The notes under the pieces: model-generated
What the model was told of the DNA's origin: nothing
What the model saw: the letters and a program-made list of their open reading frames with translations, nothing else
The model's database searches: none
Shown here: one piece after another, positions 38,702-47,517 of the stretch
How the letters are laid out: each line of letters opens with the position of its first letter
How positions within the stretch are numbered: position 1 is the stretch's first letter
Program-made: the position numbers and the translations under genes
Source of the DNA: JAJEFO01 sp965221845
GTDB taxonomy: Bacteria; Pseudomonadota; Alphaproteobacteria; Rhodobacterales; Rhodobacteraceae
Assembly: GCA_965221845.1 (NCBI GenBank)
Contig: OZ244919.1
Location: forward strand, 1,674,001-1,738,000
Direction: 5' to 3'
DNA length: 64,000 nt

Positions 38702-40381
38702 TCAGCCGCCGTCCTTTTTCAGGGCCGCGCCCAGGATGTCGCCGAGCGAGGCGCCGGAATCGGAGGATCCGTACTGCTCGACGGCCTTCTTCTCCTCGGC
38801 GATCTCGCGGGCCTTGACGGAGAGCGAGAGCTTGCGCGACCGCGCGTCGACGTTGGTGACGCGCACGTCCAGCTTGTCGCCGACGGAGAACCGGTCCGGA
38901 CGCTGCGCGGCACGGTCGCGCGAGAGGTCCGAACGGCGAATGAAGGACTTCGCGCCCCCGTATTCCACCTCGATCCCTCCGTCCTGGATCGACGTCACCA
39001 CGACGGTCACGACCGAGCCGCGCTTCACGCCGCCGACCGCTTCCGAGAAGCTGTCGTCAAGCGCCTTGATCGAGAGCGATATGCGTTCCTTCTGAACGTC
39101 CACCTCCGTGACCACCGCCTTGACCTCGTCGCCCTTGCGGTAGTCCCGGAGGGCCTCCTCGCCGCGCCGGTCCCAGGAGATGTCCGAAAGATGGACCATC
39201 CCGTCGATGTCGTTGTCGAGCCCCACGAAAAGACCGAATTCCGTGATGTTCTTGACCTCTCCCTCGACACGCGAGCCGGCGGCATGTGTTTCCGCAAACA
39301 GCTCCCAGGGGTTCCGGCGGGTCTGCTTGAGGCCCAGGGACACGCGCCGCTTGGCCCTGTCGATCTCGAGCACCATGACGTCGACCTCCTGCGAGGTGGA
39401 GACGATCTTGCCCGGATGGACGTTCTTCTTGGTCCAGCTCATTTCGGAGACGTGGACGAGGCCCTCCACGCCCGGCTCCAGCTCGACGAAGGCGCCGTAG
39501 TCCGTGATGTTGGTGACGCGGCCATGATGCGTCGACCGGAGCGGATAGTTGCGCTCCACCGCATCCCACGGATCCTCCTGAAGCTGCTTCATCCCGAGCG
39601 AGATCCGCTGCGTCTCGTGGTTGATCTTGACGATCTGCACCTTCACGGTCTCGTTTATCTTGACGATGTCGGACGGATGGCTGACCCGTCGCCATGCCAT
39701 GTCCGTCACATGGAGCAGGCCGTCAACGCCGCCGAGATCGATGAAGGCCCCGTATTCGGTGATGTTCTTGACGACGCCGTCGACCGCGTCGCCCTCCTTG
39801 ATCCGCTCAATGACCGCCCTGCGCTGTCCCTCGCGCTCCTTCTCCAGGATCGCGCGGCGCGACACGACGATGTTGCCGCGGCGGCGGTCCATTTTCAGGA
39901 TCTTGAAGGGCTGTTTCAGCCCCATTATCTCGGAGGGGTCGCGCACCGGCCGCACGTCGACCTGGCTGCCCGGCAGGAAGGCGACGGCGCCGTCGAGATC
40001 AACCGTGAAGCCGCCCTTGACCCGGCCGAATATCGCGCCCTCGACCTCGCCCTTGTCTGCGTGGGCCGTTTCGAGCTTGTCCCAGGCGGCCTCGCGGCGC
40101 GCCTTGTCACGGGAGATCACCGCCTCGCCGCGCGCGTTCTCCACGCGGTCCAGGAAGACCTCGACCTCGTCGCCGACGCCGATCTCCGCCGCCTCGCCCG
40201 GCGCCGCGAACTCCTTGAGCTCGACGCGCCCTTCCATCTTGTAGCCGACGTCGATGACCGCCTGGCCGGCTTCGACGGCAATGACCTTTCCCTTCACGAC
40301 AGACCCCTCGTCGGGCGTGTCGATCTCGAGGCTTTCGTCAAGAAGTGCCTCGAACTCCTTCATGGTTGCGTTTTGAGCCAT
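38702..40381 (-). CDS. rpsA: 30S ribosomal protein S1
   Basis: A 559-residue protein with six S1 RNA-binding repeats from ~25 to 535, for example GAFIDLGGVDGLLHVTDMAW and GAFVELEPGVEGLVHVSEM. It lets the 30S subunit bind mRNA. The start (MAQNATMKEFEALL) is at 40381. A promoter is visible about 170 bp upstream, leaving a 5' leader of ~160 nt. S1 commonly represses its own translation through its leader, which this length would allow. Confidence 0.97.
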   Translation of the reverse strand: MAQNATMKEFEALLDESLEIDTPDEGSVVKGKVIAVEAGQAVIDVGYKMEGRVELKEFAAPGEAAEIGVGDEVEVFLDRVENARGEAVISRDKARREAAWDKLETAHADKGEVEGAIFGRVKGGFTVDLDGAVAFLPGSQVDVRPVRDPSEIMGLKQPFKILKMDRRRGNIVVSRRAILEKEREGQRRAVIERIKEGDAVDGVVKNITEYGAFIDLGGVDGLLHVTDMAWRRVSHPSDIVKINETVKVQIVKINHETQRISLGMKQLQEDPWDAVERNYPLRSTHHGRVTNITDYGAFVELEPGVEGLVHVSEMSWTKKNVHPGKIVSTSQEVDVMVLEIDRAKRRVSLGLKQTRRNPWELFAETHAAGSRVEGEVKNITEFGLFVGLDNDIDGMVHLSDISWDRRGEEALRDYRKGDEVKAVVTEVDVQKERISLSIKALDDSFSEAVGGVKRGSVVTVVVTSIQDGGIEVEYGGAKSFIRRSDLSRDRAAQRPDRFSVGDKLDVRVTNVDARSRKLSLSVKAREIAEEKKAVEQYGSSDSGASLGDILGAALKKDGG

Positions 40382-40548
40382 GTGGCCTTTGTTTCCCCTG
40401 TTCGTCTTTCCGGCCGGGCGGTTGGTTCCGCCGGTCTTGAGATGATGCGTGACCAAGGGGCGCGGGCGCCAGGGCACGAAGGGCCGGCATCCGACCGGCC
40501 GTTCCCGGGTCCCTTGCCCACGGCCGTGATCGCCGTTTCGACGGCGGG

Positions 40549-40577
40549 TCTATAGGCGGGAACTCGGCGCATGGCAA
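40549..40577 (-). promoter_or_regulatory. Sigma-70-like promoter of rpsA
   Basis: On the minus strand TTGCCA (40572-40577), a 17-bp spacer and TATAGA (40549-40554). It lies in the 342-bp gap between cmk and rpsA, giving rpsA transcription independent of metK-cmk. The remaining gap is the probable leader. Confidence 0.6.
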
Positions 40578-40723
40578 GCGACTGCACGCGTCGAGGTTCA
40601 CTTCGGCGGCACGGGCACGACACCGCGCCCGTCGCACGCGGCATTGGCGGACCATGCGGCGCCGTGATCGAGCCTCTCCTTCCGGACTTCCGTCACGGCA
40701 AGCGCGTTCATCGCTTGCCGGCC

Positions 40724-41347
40724 TCAGGCCCGCCCGAGAGCTTCCAGGCGCGCACTGACCCTTGCCAAGGCGAGCGCGACGACTTCGTCCGCGTCCAGGC
40801 CGGACGTGTCCACGGTCACGGCGTCCGAAGCGGCCTTCATCGGCGCGGCGCGGCGGGCCGCATCCCGCGCGTCGCGCTCCCTGATGTCCCTGAGCACGCC
40901 GTCTTCCGAGATCTCGTGGCCTGCCGCGACCAGCTCGCGCCAGCGACGCCGCGCCCGGACGGCATCGCTGGCGGTGACGAAGAGCTTGGCGTCCGCATCG
41001 GGGCAGATCACGGTTCCGATGTCCCGCCCGTCCAGCACCGCGCCGCCGTCCCGGGCTGCGAATTCGCGCTGGAACCTCACGAGCGCCTGCCGCACTTCCG
41101 GCAAGGCCGCGACCTCGCTTGCCGCTCGCGACACCGCCGGCGTCCTCAGGTCGTTTCGCGCGACGTCGCCGCGACGAAGCGTCGAGGCCGCGACCCCGGG
41201 CGGAGCGCCTTCGAGCACGCGCCGCCCGACGGCGCGGTAGAGAAGCCCGGTGTCCAGGTGCGCGAACCCGAATTCAGCCGCGACGGCACGGGCGACCGTG
41301 CCCTTTCCGGCAGCTGCCGGACCGTCGATCGCGACCGTGAACCTCAC
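40724..41347 (-). CDS. cmk: Cytidylate kinase
   Basis: Phosphorylates CMP and dCMP. The 207-residue protein has the P-loop GPAAAGKGT (~9-17), HLDTGLLYRA, and DGRDIGTVICPDA typical of the family. GTG start. It is 33 bp downstream of metK and upstream of rpsA, the usual cmk-rpsA order. Confidence 0.96.
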   Translation of the reverse strand: MRFTVAIDGPAAAGKGTVARAVAAEFGFAHLDTGLLYRAVGRRVLEGAPPGVAASTLRRGDVARNDLRTPAVSRAASEVAALPEVRQALVRFQREFAARDGGAVLDGRDIGTVICPDADAKLFVTASDAVRARRRWRELVAAGHEISEDGVLRDIRERDARDAARRAAPMKAASDAVTVDTSGLDADEVVALALARVSARLEALGRA

Positions 41348-41380
41348 TGCGCCGCCGCCCCCGCAGTCCCGCCACGGCCT

Positions 41381-42547
41381 TCAGGCGGCCTTCCTCAGCT
41401 CGTCCGCCAGGTCGGTCCGCTCCCATGTGAAGCCGCCGTCCGCGTCGGGCGCCCGCCCGAAATGCCCGTAGGCCGCCGTCCGCTGGTAGATCGGCCTGTT
41501 GAGCGCGAGACGCTCGCGAATGCCGCGCGGGCTGAGATCCATGGCGCCGGAAACGGCGGATTCGATCCGCGCATCGGGAATCTCGCCGGTGCCGAAGGTG
41601 TCGGCGTAGATCGACAGCGGCCTTGCGACCCCGATCGCGTAGGAAAGCTGGATCAGGCACCTCTCCGCCAGGCCCGCGGCCACCACGTTCTTGGCCAGGT
41701 AGCGCGCCGCATAGGCGGCCGAACGGTCGACCTTGGTGGGATCCTTGCCGGAAAACGCGCCGCCGCCATGCGGCGCGGCCCCGCCATACGTGTCGACGAT
41801 GATCTTCCGTCCGGTAAGGCCCGCGTCCCCGTGCGGGCCGCCGGACACGAAGGTGCCCGTGGGATTCACCCACCATTCGGTGGCATCGGTCAGCCACTCG
41901 GACGGCAGGACCTCGCGGATGTAGGGCTCGACGATCGCGCGGATGTCGTCCGGGGTCTGGTCCTCCGATTCGTGCTGGGTCGAGAGCACGATCGAGGTCG
42001 CCTCCGCCGGCTTGCCGTCCTCGTAGCGAAGCGAGAGCTGCGACTTCGAATCCGGTCGCAGCGTCGGCGCATCGCCGGACTTCCGCGCCTCGGCGATGCG
42101 CCTGAGGATCGCATGGGCGAAGTGGATCGGCGCAGGCATCAGTTCCGGCGTCTCGTTCACCGCGTAGCCGAACATCATCCCCTGATCGCCCGCACCCTCT
42201 TCCTTGCCGGCCGACGCGTCCACGCCCTTGGCTATGTCGGGCGACTGTTCGTGCAGGTGGTTGTGGACCGTCAGGTTCTTCCAGTGGAACCCCTCCTGGT
42301 CGTACCCGATGTCCCTCACGCATTCCCGCGCTATGCCGTCGACGCCGTCGGACATCCCCTCCGGCCCGCGCACCTCCCCGCCGATCACGACCCGGTTCGT
42401 GGTGACAAAGGTCTCGCAGGCGACGCGGGCTTCCGGCTCCGCGGCCAGAAAGGCGTCAAGGATCGCGTCCGAAATCCGGTCGCAGATCTTGTCGGGATGT
42501 CCCTCGGACACGCTTTCCGAGGTGAAGACGAAATTCTTGCGGTTCAT
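41381..42547 (-). CDS. metK: S-adenosylmethionine synthetase
   Basis: Makes SAM from methionine and ATP. The 388-residue protein has FTSESVSEGHPDKICDRISD, GAGDQGMMFGYAVNETPE, and the P-loop-like GGGAFSGKDPTKVDRSAAY. The N-terminus is fixed by the start at 42547, which lies 7 bp after a GGAGC ribosome site that belongs to the riboswitch directly upstream. Regulation is therefore expected to be by SAM through blocked translation. Confidence 0.97.
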   Translation of the reverse strand: MNRKNFVFTSESVSEGHPDKICDRISDAILDAFLAAEPEARVACETFVTTNRVVIGGEVRGPEGMSDGVDGIARECVRDIGYDQEGFHWKNLTVHNHLHEQSPDIAKGVDASAGKEEGAGDQGMMFGYAVNETPELMPAPIHFAHAILRRIAEARKSGDAPTLRPDSKSQLSLRYEDGKPAEATSIVLSTQHESEDQTPDDIRAIVEPYIREVLPSEWLTDATEWWVNPTGTFVSGGPHGDAGLTGRKIIVDTYGGAAPHGGGAFSGKDPTKVDRSAAYAARYLAKNVVAAGLAERCLIQLSYAIGVARPLSIYADTFGTGEIPDARIESAVSGAMDLSPRGIRERLALNRPIYQRTAAYGHFGRAPDADGGFTWERTDLADELRKAA

Positions 42548-42554
42548 TCGAGAC

Positions 42555-42600
42555 GCTCCACTGGATCGATCGCCGTCACGCCAGGAAGCCGTTGTGACGG
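42555..42600 (-). promoter_or_regulatory. SAM/SAH-type riboswitch in the metK leader
   Basis: On the minus strand a stem formed by CCGTCAC (42594-42600) and GTGACGG (42573-42579) encloses the loop AACGGCTTCCTGGC. After a spacer comes GTGGAGC, whose GGAGC (42555-42559) is the ribosome site of metK, 7 bp before the ATG. Stem, loop and the ribosome site paired into a pseudoknot match the SAM/SAH riboswitch found upstream of metK in Rhodobacterales, as I remember the consensus. SAM binding would hide the ribosome site. Confidence 0.85.
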
Positions 42601-42610
42601 CCAGACGCCG

Positions 42611-44161
42611 TTACGACTTTCGGCGCGACTTGGCAACGGGATTGCGCGACCTGGCCAGGAAGAGCGCCGAAAGGCCCGCAAGAAGCAGCAGGACGGCAGG
42701 GAGGTCGCCGGTTCGGGCGTAGACAGTCGCCGGGCGCGGGGCCGGCAGCGGCACGTCAAGATGGCCCGATTCACCGAGCGGCAGCGAGGCCAGGACCCGC
42801 CCGTCCGGCCCGATGACCGCGGAAACGCCGGTATTCGCCGAGCGGACCAGGGGCAGGCCCTGCTCCACGGCGCGGAACCGCGCCTGCTGGAGATGCTGAT
42901 AGGGGCCCGAGAAGGTGCCGAACCATGCGTCGTTGGTGATCTGCAGGATGTAGTCAGCACGCGCGCCCGCGCGCCGCGCATGGCCCGGAAAGATCGCCTC
43001 GTAGCAGATCATCGGCAACGCCCGCCCGAGCGGCGTGTCGATGAGCGCGACGCCGCGGCCCGCGCTGTAGCCGTGCCCGTCACGGGCGGCGAGACCGCTG
43101 ATCCCGGCACGTCCGGCGAGATCCCCGAAAGGCACGTACTCGCCGAAAGGCACCAGACGGACCTTGTCGTACACGTCGGCGACGCGGCCCTCCGAGTCGA
43201 TCTGCGCCATGGAGTTGAAGAGGCGCCGTCCGCCGGTCCGGTTCACGCCGAAGACCACCGCCGCGCCGCCGGCGGCACCGGCCATGCGCCTGAGGATCGT
43301 TCCCGCCTCCTCGAGCCGGCGCGGCAGCGCGGATTCGGGCCAGACGACGAGCGCGACGCCGTCCCCGGGAGCCGCCGTGGAGAGCAGCTGGCGGCGCAGG
43401 AAGACGCCCGCCCTCGCCGGATCCCACTTTTCGTGCTGAGGCGCGTTGGGCTGGACGACGCGGATCACGCCCGCATGGGCTTCCGGCGGCGCCTGTGCGC
43501 CCCGCCCCCACGCGAGGAGGGCCGCGACGCCGAGCAGCGCAAGCGACGTCGCGATCACCTTGCGCGACCCGGCGACGGGCAGGGCCGCAAGGATCAGGGT
43601 GACGGCGGTCAGGCCGTATGGCCCGACGACGCTTGCGGCCATGATGGCAGGGGTTTCGGCCCAGACGTAGCCGGGAAGCGCCCAGGGGAAGCCGGTCAGC
43701 ACATGCCCGCGCAGGATCTCGGTCAGCGAAAGCGACAGCGCCCAGCCGGTCGCGCCGCCTCCCGTCCGTCCCGAGAGCCACCCGGCCAGCGCCCAGAAGA
43801 GGGCCAGGCCCGTCGCGACGAGAACGATCGCGAAGGGCGCCATCCAGCCGTGGCGATCGCCGTCGACGTGGAACGGCTCGACGATCCAGTGCAGGGAAAC
43901 GGCGAAATAGCCGCAACCGCCCAGCCAGGCGGCGGTCGCCTTGCTCCTGCCGCCGTCCGCAAGGGCCACGATCCAGGAGAGTCCCGTCAGCCCCAGGAGC
44001 GCGAGCGGCCAGGCGCCGAAGGGCGCCTGGCCGCTCGCGACGACGGCACCGGCAAGCGGGGCCAGCGAGCACCGCCAGCGGAAACCCTTGCCGGAGGAAC
44101 CTCCGGCGGCCGGGATCCGGGCGGCCGGGGCGCCATGCCCCGACCGGAACCGCGCCTGCAT
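42611..44161 (-). CDS. lnt: Apolipoprotein N-acyltransferase
   Basis: An inner-membrane enzyme that adds the third acyl chain to lipoproteins. The 516-residue protein has about seven hydrophobic segments in ~30-220 and a periplasmic nitrilase domain. The catalytic triad fits Glu in VVWPESALP, Lys in YDKVRLVPFGEY and Cys in MICYEAIFP; a final membrane segment lies near 490. The start is the ATG at 44161 or a GTG one codon upstream, overlapping the corC stop. Confidence 0.96.
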   Translation of the reverse strand: MQARFRSGHGAPAARIPAAGGSSGKGFRWRCSLAPLAGAVVASGQAPFGAWPLALLGLTGLSWIVALADGGRSKATAAWLGGCGYFAVSLHWIVEPFHVDGDRHGWMAPFAIVLVATGLALFWALAGWLSGRTGGGATGWALSLSLTEILRGHVLTGFPWALPGYVWAETPAIMAASVVGPYGLTAVTLILAALPVAGSRKVIATSLALLGVAALLAWGRGAQAPPEAHAGVIRVVQPNAPQHEKWDPARAGVFLRRQLLSTAAPGDGVALVVWPESALPRRLEEAGTILRRMAGAAGGAAVVFGVNRTGGRRLFNSMAQIDSEGRVADVYDKVRLVPFGEYVPFGDLAGRAGISGLAARDGHGYSAGRGVALIDTPLGRALPMICYEAIFPGHARRAGARADYILQITNDAWFGTFSGPYQHLQQARFRAVEQGLPLVRSANTGVSAVIGPDGRVLASLPLGESGHLDVPLPAPRPATVYARTGDLPAVLLLLAGLSALFLARSRNPVAKSRRKS

Positions 44162-45039
44162 CACTCGACCGCCTTCGGCACGCCCAGCCGGATGCGCAAC
44201 CGCTTGATGCGCCTTGGATCGGCGTCGACGACCTCGAAATCCGTCCCGTGGGGATGCTCCACCACCTCGCCGCGGGAGGGCACCCGGCCGGCAAGCATGA
44301 AGACGAGGCCGCCCAGCGTGTCGACTTCCTCGTCACCCTCCCCGGTCCGCAGCCTCCGGCCGACTTCCTGCTCGAACTCGTCAAGGGGCGCCCTCGCGTA
44401 GGCAAGAAAGCTGCCCGCCGCCTCCCTGACCCAGAGAGCGCCCTCCCCGACGTCATGTTCGTCCTCGATCTCGCCAATCACCTGCTCGATCAGATCCTCG
44501 ATCGTGACGAGTCCGTCGACACCGCCATATTCGTCGATGACGAGCGCCATGTGCACCCGGTCGGTCTGCATCTTTTGCAGAAGCACGCCGATCGGCATCG
44601 AGTGCGGCGCATAGAGGAGCGGCCTAAGCATCCTGCCGAGCACGAACCGGTCATCCGACCCGTTGAAGCCGTGCTTCAGGGCGAAGTCCTTGAGGTGCAC
44701 GATGCCCAGCGGCTCGTCCAGCGTGTCCTTGAACACGGGCAGGCGGGTCAGCCCGCTGTCGTGGAAGACCTTCACCAGCCTCCCTTTCCCGATGTTCTCC
44801 GGGACCGCCACGATCTCGACCTTGGGGATCATGACGTCCTCGACCCGGAGGCGAGTCAGGTTGGCTATGCCGCCTGTCGTGCCGTTTCCTGCAGGGATCA
44901 CCTTGGCGGGTTCGCTTTCGACGCTCAGCTCCGAGCCGCCTGCCAGGGCCCGCAGCCATCGCAGCGCGGAACGCTGTCTGCCGCCGTCCTCCTGCAGGCC
45001 ATGCGCCGCGCCAGAAGACGCCTCGCCGCTATCTCCCAT
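44161..45039 (-). CDS. corC: CorC/HlyC-family CBS-domain protein
   Basis: A 292-residue protein with two CBS domains (~60-185; VEDVMIPKVEIVAVP, VFKDTLDEPLGIVHLKDF) and a C-terminal transporter-associated domain (~200-285; LGGLVFMLAGRVPSRGEVV). Such proteins are linked to magnesium/cobalt efflux and membrane stress. It sits in the conserved ybeY-corC-lnt order with 12 bp to ybeY and a short overlap with lnt. Confidence 0.93.
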   Translation of the reverse strand: MGDSGEASSGAAHGLQEDGGRQRSALRWLRALAGGSELSVESEPAKVIPAGNGTTGGIANLTRLRVEDVMIPKVEIVAVPENIGKGRLVKVFHDSGLTRLPVFKDTLDEPLGIVHLKDFALKHGFNGSDDRFVLGRMLRPLLYAPHSMPIGVLLQKMQTDRVHMALVIDEYGGVDGLVTIEDLIEQVIGEIEDEHDVGEGALWVREAAGSFLAYARAPLDEFEQEVGRRLRTGEGDEEVDTLGGLVFMLAGRVPSRGEVVEHPHGTDFEVVDADPRRIKRLRIRLGVPKAVE

Positions 45040-45051
45040 CAGCCCTTTCCA

Positions 45052-45561
45052 TCACGGTTCCTTGCCGGGAGCCTTCCGCGAATGCGCGTCCGGACCCGCA
45101 AGCGACCGGAGTATCGCCGTTTCGGTCGCCTCCATCAAGCCGGCATCGGAATCGTCATCATGACGGTATCCCAGAAGATGCAGCGCCGCATGAACGACCA
45201 GACGCATGACGTGCGTCTCAAGCGGCACGCCGCTCTCCCGGGCCTCCGCCATGCAGGTCTCGAACGAGATCGCGATGTCGCCGAGATCGGGGTCGCCTGC
45301 CGGCGGGGGCGGACGGCCGCCCCGCTCGGCCGCGGCACGTTCCGCGGACGGCCACGAAAGCACGTTGGTCGGCGCCGGCCTGTCGCGGAACCGGGCGTTC
45401 AGCGCGGCGACCCGCGCGGCGCCGCAGGCAAGAACGGTCACGTTCCAGTCGCCTGGGTCAAGGCCGAGATGTTCCAGCGCCGCCCAGACGGCGCGCGGCG
45501 CCAGCGATTCGATGCCTGTTCCGCGCCAGCGCGGATCCTCTGCGATCACGTCCGTCGTCAT
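45052..45561 (-). CDS. ybeY: Endoribonuclease YbeY
   Basis: A zinc-dependent RNase for 16S rRNA 3' maturation and ribosome quality control. The 169-residue protein has the zinc motif HAALHLLGYRHD (His124, His128, His134); the usual D before the last His is R here. RPTNVLSWP appears as RPAPTNVLSWP. phoH (ybeZ), which normally precedes ybeY, is absent: upstream is the divergent dgoK. Confidence 0.95.
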   Translation of the reverse strand: MTTDVIAEDPRWRGTGIESLAPRAVWAALEHLGLDPGDWNVTVLACGAARVAALNARFRDRPAPTNVLSWPSAERAAAERGGRPPPPAGDPDLGDIAISFETCMAEARESGVPLETHVMRLVVHAALHLLGYRHDDDSDAGLMEATETAILRSLAGPDAHSRKAPGKEP

Positions 45562-45669
45562 CGGGCCGAGCCTACATGCATGCGACAGCACGCGCCATGC
45601 GGCGCGCCTGACGTCGCGCTTGATTCCCGTTCGCGATTCAAGCCATCTCGCCACATGGGAGGCAAGGGG

Positions 45670-46563
45670 ATGCATGCGGACTGGATAGCGGTCGACTGGG
45701 GCACCTCGAACCTGCGGGCCTGGGCGATCCGCAACGGGTCGGCCGTCGCCGAGGCGGTCTCCGACAAGGGCATGGGCGTTCTGGCGCCCGACGCCTTCGA
45801 GGCGGCGCTTCTGGACGTCATCGACCCCTGGCTCGGCCGGGAACGGACGCGCGTTGTCGCCTCCGGCATGGCGGGCGCGCGGCAGGGCTGGAAGGAGGCG
45901 CCCTACGCGACGGTGCCCTGCGCGCCCGGGGGAGCGGACGCCGTGCGGCCTGACACGGCGGATGCGCGGCTGGACGTCGCCATCCTGCCCGGCCTCGCGC
46001 AGGGCAGGCCCGCCGACGTGATGCGGGGCGAGGAGACGCAGGTCGCCGGCTACCTTGCGGGGGATCCTGGATTCGATGGCGTCGTTTGCCTGCCCGGCAC
46101 GCACACGAAGTGGGTTCACGTGTCGGCCGGGGAGGTGACAGGCTTTCGCACCTTCATGACGGGCGAGATCTTCGCGCTGCTTTCATCCGGTTCCATCCTG
46201 CGGCACTCGGTGGGCGAAGGCTGGGACGACGACGCGTTCGCGAAGGCCGTCGATGACGCCATGGCAAGGCCGGAAGCGATCGCCGCACGGCTGTTTGCGC
46301 TGCGTGCGGAGACCCTGCTCGCCGGTCTGGACAAAGGCGCCGCGACCGCACGGCTGTCCGGGATCCTGATCGGCGCGGAGATCGCGGCCGCACGCGCCTA
46401 CTGGCTTGGGCGGCGAATCGTCCTGGTTGGCGAAGGCGGACAGGTCTCGCATTATGCCACGGCGCTTGCCGCTCTGGGCGCAGCGGCCGAGACCGCTGAC
46501 GCCAGGCAGGCGACGCTGGCGGGTCTCGCCGCCGCCCATGCGCGACTGCCGGAGGCATCATGA
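45670..46563 (+). CDS. dgoK: 2-dehydro-3-deoxygalactonokinase
   Basis: Phosphorylates 2-keto-3-deoxygalactonate in the De Ley-Doudoroff pathway. The 297-residue protein has the DgoK pattern: IAVDWGTSNLRAW, SGMAGARQGWKEAPY, GEETQVAGYL, CLPGTHTKWVHV and LVGEGGQVSHYATAL. The start is set by GGGAGG upstream. It overlaps dgoA by 4 bp. In the 108-bp gap to ybeY an inverted repeat (45618-45623 GCTTGA, 45638-45643 TCAAGC) could be an operator. Confidence 0.94.
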   Translation: MHADWIAVDWGTSNLRAWAIRNGSAVAEAVSDKGMGVLAPDAFEAALLDVIDPWLGRERTRVVASGMAGARQGWKEAPYATVPCAPGGADAVRPDTADARLDVAILPGLAQGRPADVMRGEETQVAGYLAGDPGFDGVVCLPGTHTKWVHVSAGEVTGFRTFMTGEIFALLSSGSILRHSVGEGWDDDAFAKAVDDAMARPEAIAARLFALRAETLLAGLDKGAATARLSGILIGAEIAAARAYWLGRRIVLVGEGGQVSHYATALAALGAAAETADARQATLAGLAAAHARLPEAS

Positions 46564-47165
46564 GCCGGCCCCTCATAGCCATCCTTCGCGGAATCGGGCC
46601 GGAAGAGGCGGTGCCTGTCGCCGAAACCCTGATCGAGTCCGGGATCGACCGGATCGAGGTGACGCTCAATTCGCCGTCGCCATTCAGGTCGATCGAGCGA
46701 ATGGCCAGGGCCGTCGGCGACAAGGCGCTTGTCGGCGCCGGCACGGTCCTGACCGAGGCACAGGTCCAGAACGTGAAAGCCGCCGGCGGGGCGCTCGTGG
46801 TGTCGCCCAACTGCGATCCGGCCGTGGTGGCGGCGGCAAAGTCTCTCGGGATGCAGAGCCTGCCGGGCGTGCTGACGCCAACGGAGTGCTTCGCCGCCCT
46901 CGCGGCCGGCGCAGACGGGCTGAAGGCCTTCCCGGCATTCCTGATGGGAACCGAAGGCCTGAAGGCGCTTCGCGCCGTGCTGCCCGCCGGGACGCCGGTC
47001 TACATGGTCGGCGACGTGAGCGCCGACCGTTTCGACGACTGGGTCCGCGCAGGCGCAAGCGGGTTCGGGCTCGGGAGCGCCCTGTATGTCCCGGGCCTTG
47101 CCATGGACGAGATGGCGGCCAGGGCGAGAAGGGCGGCGGCCGCGTGGGATGCGTGCGCTCGATGA
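46560..47165 (+). CDS. dgoA: 2-dehydro-3-deoxy-6-phosphogalactonate aldolase
   Basis: A class I aldolase that splits KDPGal into pyruvate and glyceraldehyde-3-phosphate. It is a 201-residue KDPG-aldolase-like protein: ILRGIGPEEAVPVAETLIESG, GAGTVLTEAQV, VSPNCDPAV, LKAFPAFLMG (Schiff-base Lys region) and GASGFGLGSALY. It is coupled to dgoK by ATGA. The dehydratase, the transporter and a regulator are not in the window. Confidence 0.94.
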   Translation: MSRPLIAILRGIGPEEAVPVAETLIESGIDRIEVTLNSPSPFRSIERMARAVGDKALVGAGTVLTEAQVQNVKAAGGALVVSPNCDPAVVAAAKSLGMQSLPGVLTPTECFAALAAGADGLKAFPAFLMGTEGLKALRAVLPAGTPVYMVGDVSADRFDDWVRAGASGFGLGSALYVPGLAMDEMAARARRAAAAWDACAR

Positions 47166-47258
47166 CGGGCCGTCGAAGGGAGAGGGCAGGCACGGCGCGA
47201 CCCTCTCCGCAACCGTCGCGAACGTCGTTGAAGCGCGACGCCGGCTTCCGCGGCCGTA

Positions 47259-47435
47259 GGCCGCCCAATGGCATTCGGTTAACGGTTTCCCATGCCGCCA
47301 AAGTAGATGCGTGACAAGATTGTATACAATATAAAGACAATTTTTAATAATTAACCACAATATATAGTATTGGCGAAATGCCAATTCACGCTCATCAGGT
47401 GGCGAACCGCCTTAACCGAATGCCATTGGGCGGCC
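47259..47435. repeat. AT-rich element with perfect 24-bp inverted ends (MITE-like)
   Basis: Left arm 47259-47282 and right arm 47412-47435 are perfect reverse complements, both containing CCGAATGCCATTG (or its complement) and ending inward in GGTTAA/TTAACC. The 129 bp between them include a very AT-rich core (about 47311-47375). There is no coding frame. The arms resemble the repeats at 20098-20110 and 20493-20527. No clear target duplication is seen. It may be a non-autonomous transposable element; the region 47166-47517 otherwise holds no gene. Confidence 0.65.
47319..47330. promoter_or_regulatory. Perfect palindrome ATTGTATACAAT
   Basis: A 12-bp palindrome in the AT-rich core of the inverted-repeat element. 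It has the TTGTATACAA form used by many FadR-type GntR regulators, a class that includes DgoR. It lies downstream of dgoKA rather than in front of it, so a regulatory role for that operon is only a possibility. Confidence 0.3.
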
Positions 47436-47517
47436 GCCGGACCCGGTGTCCCGCCGACGCGCTTCGGTTCCGCCTCGCCGCATCCGTCCGGCGCAGGACG
47501 CCGCGGGAGGCGTCGCT

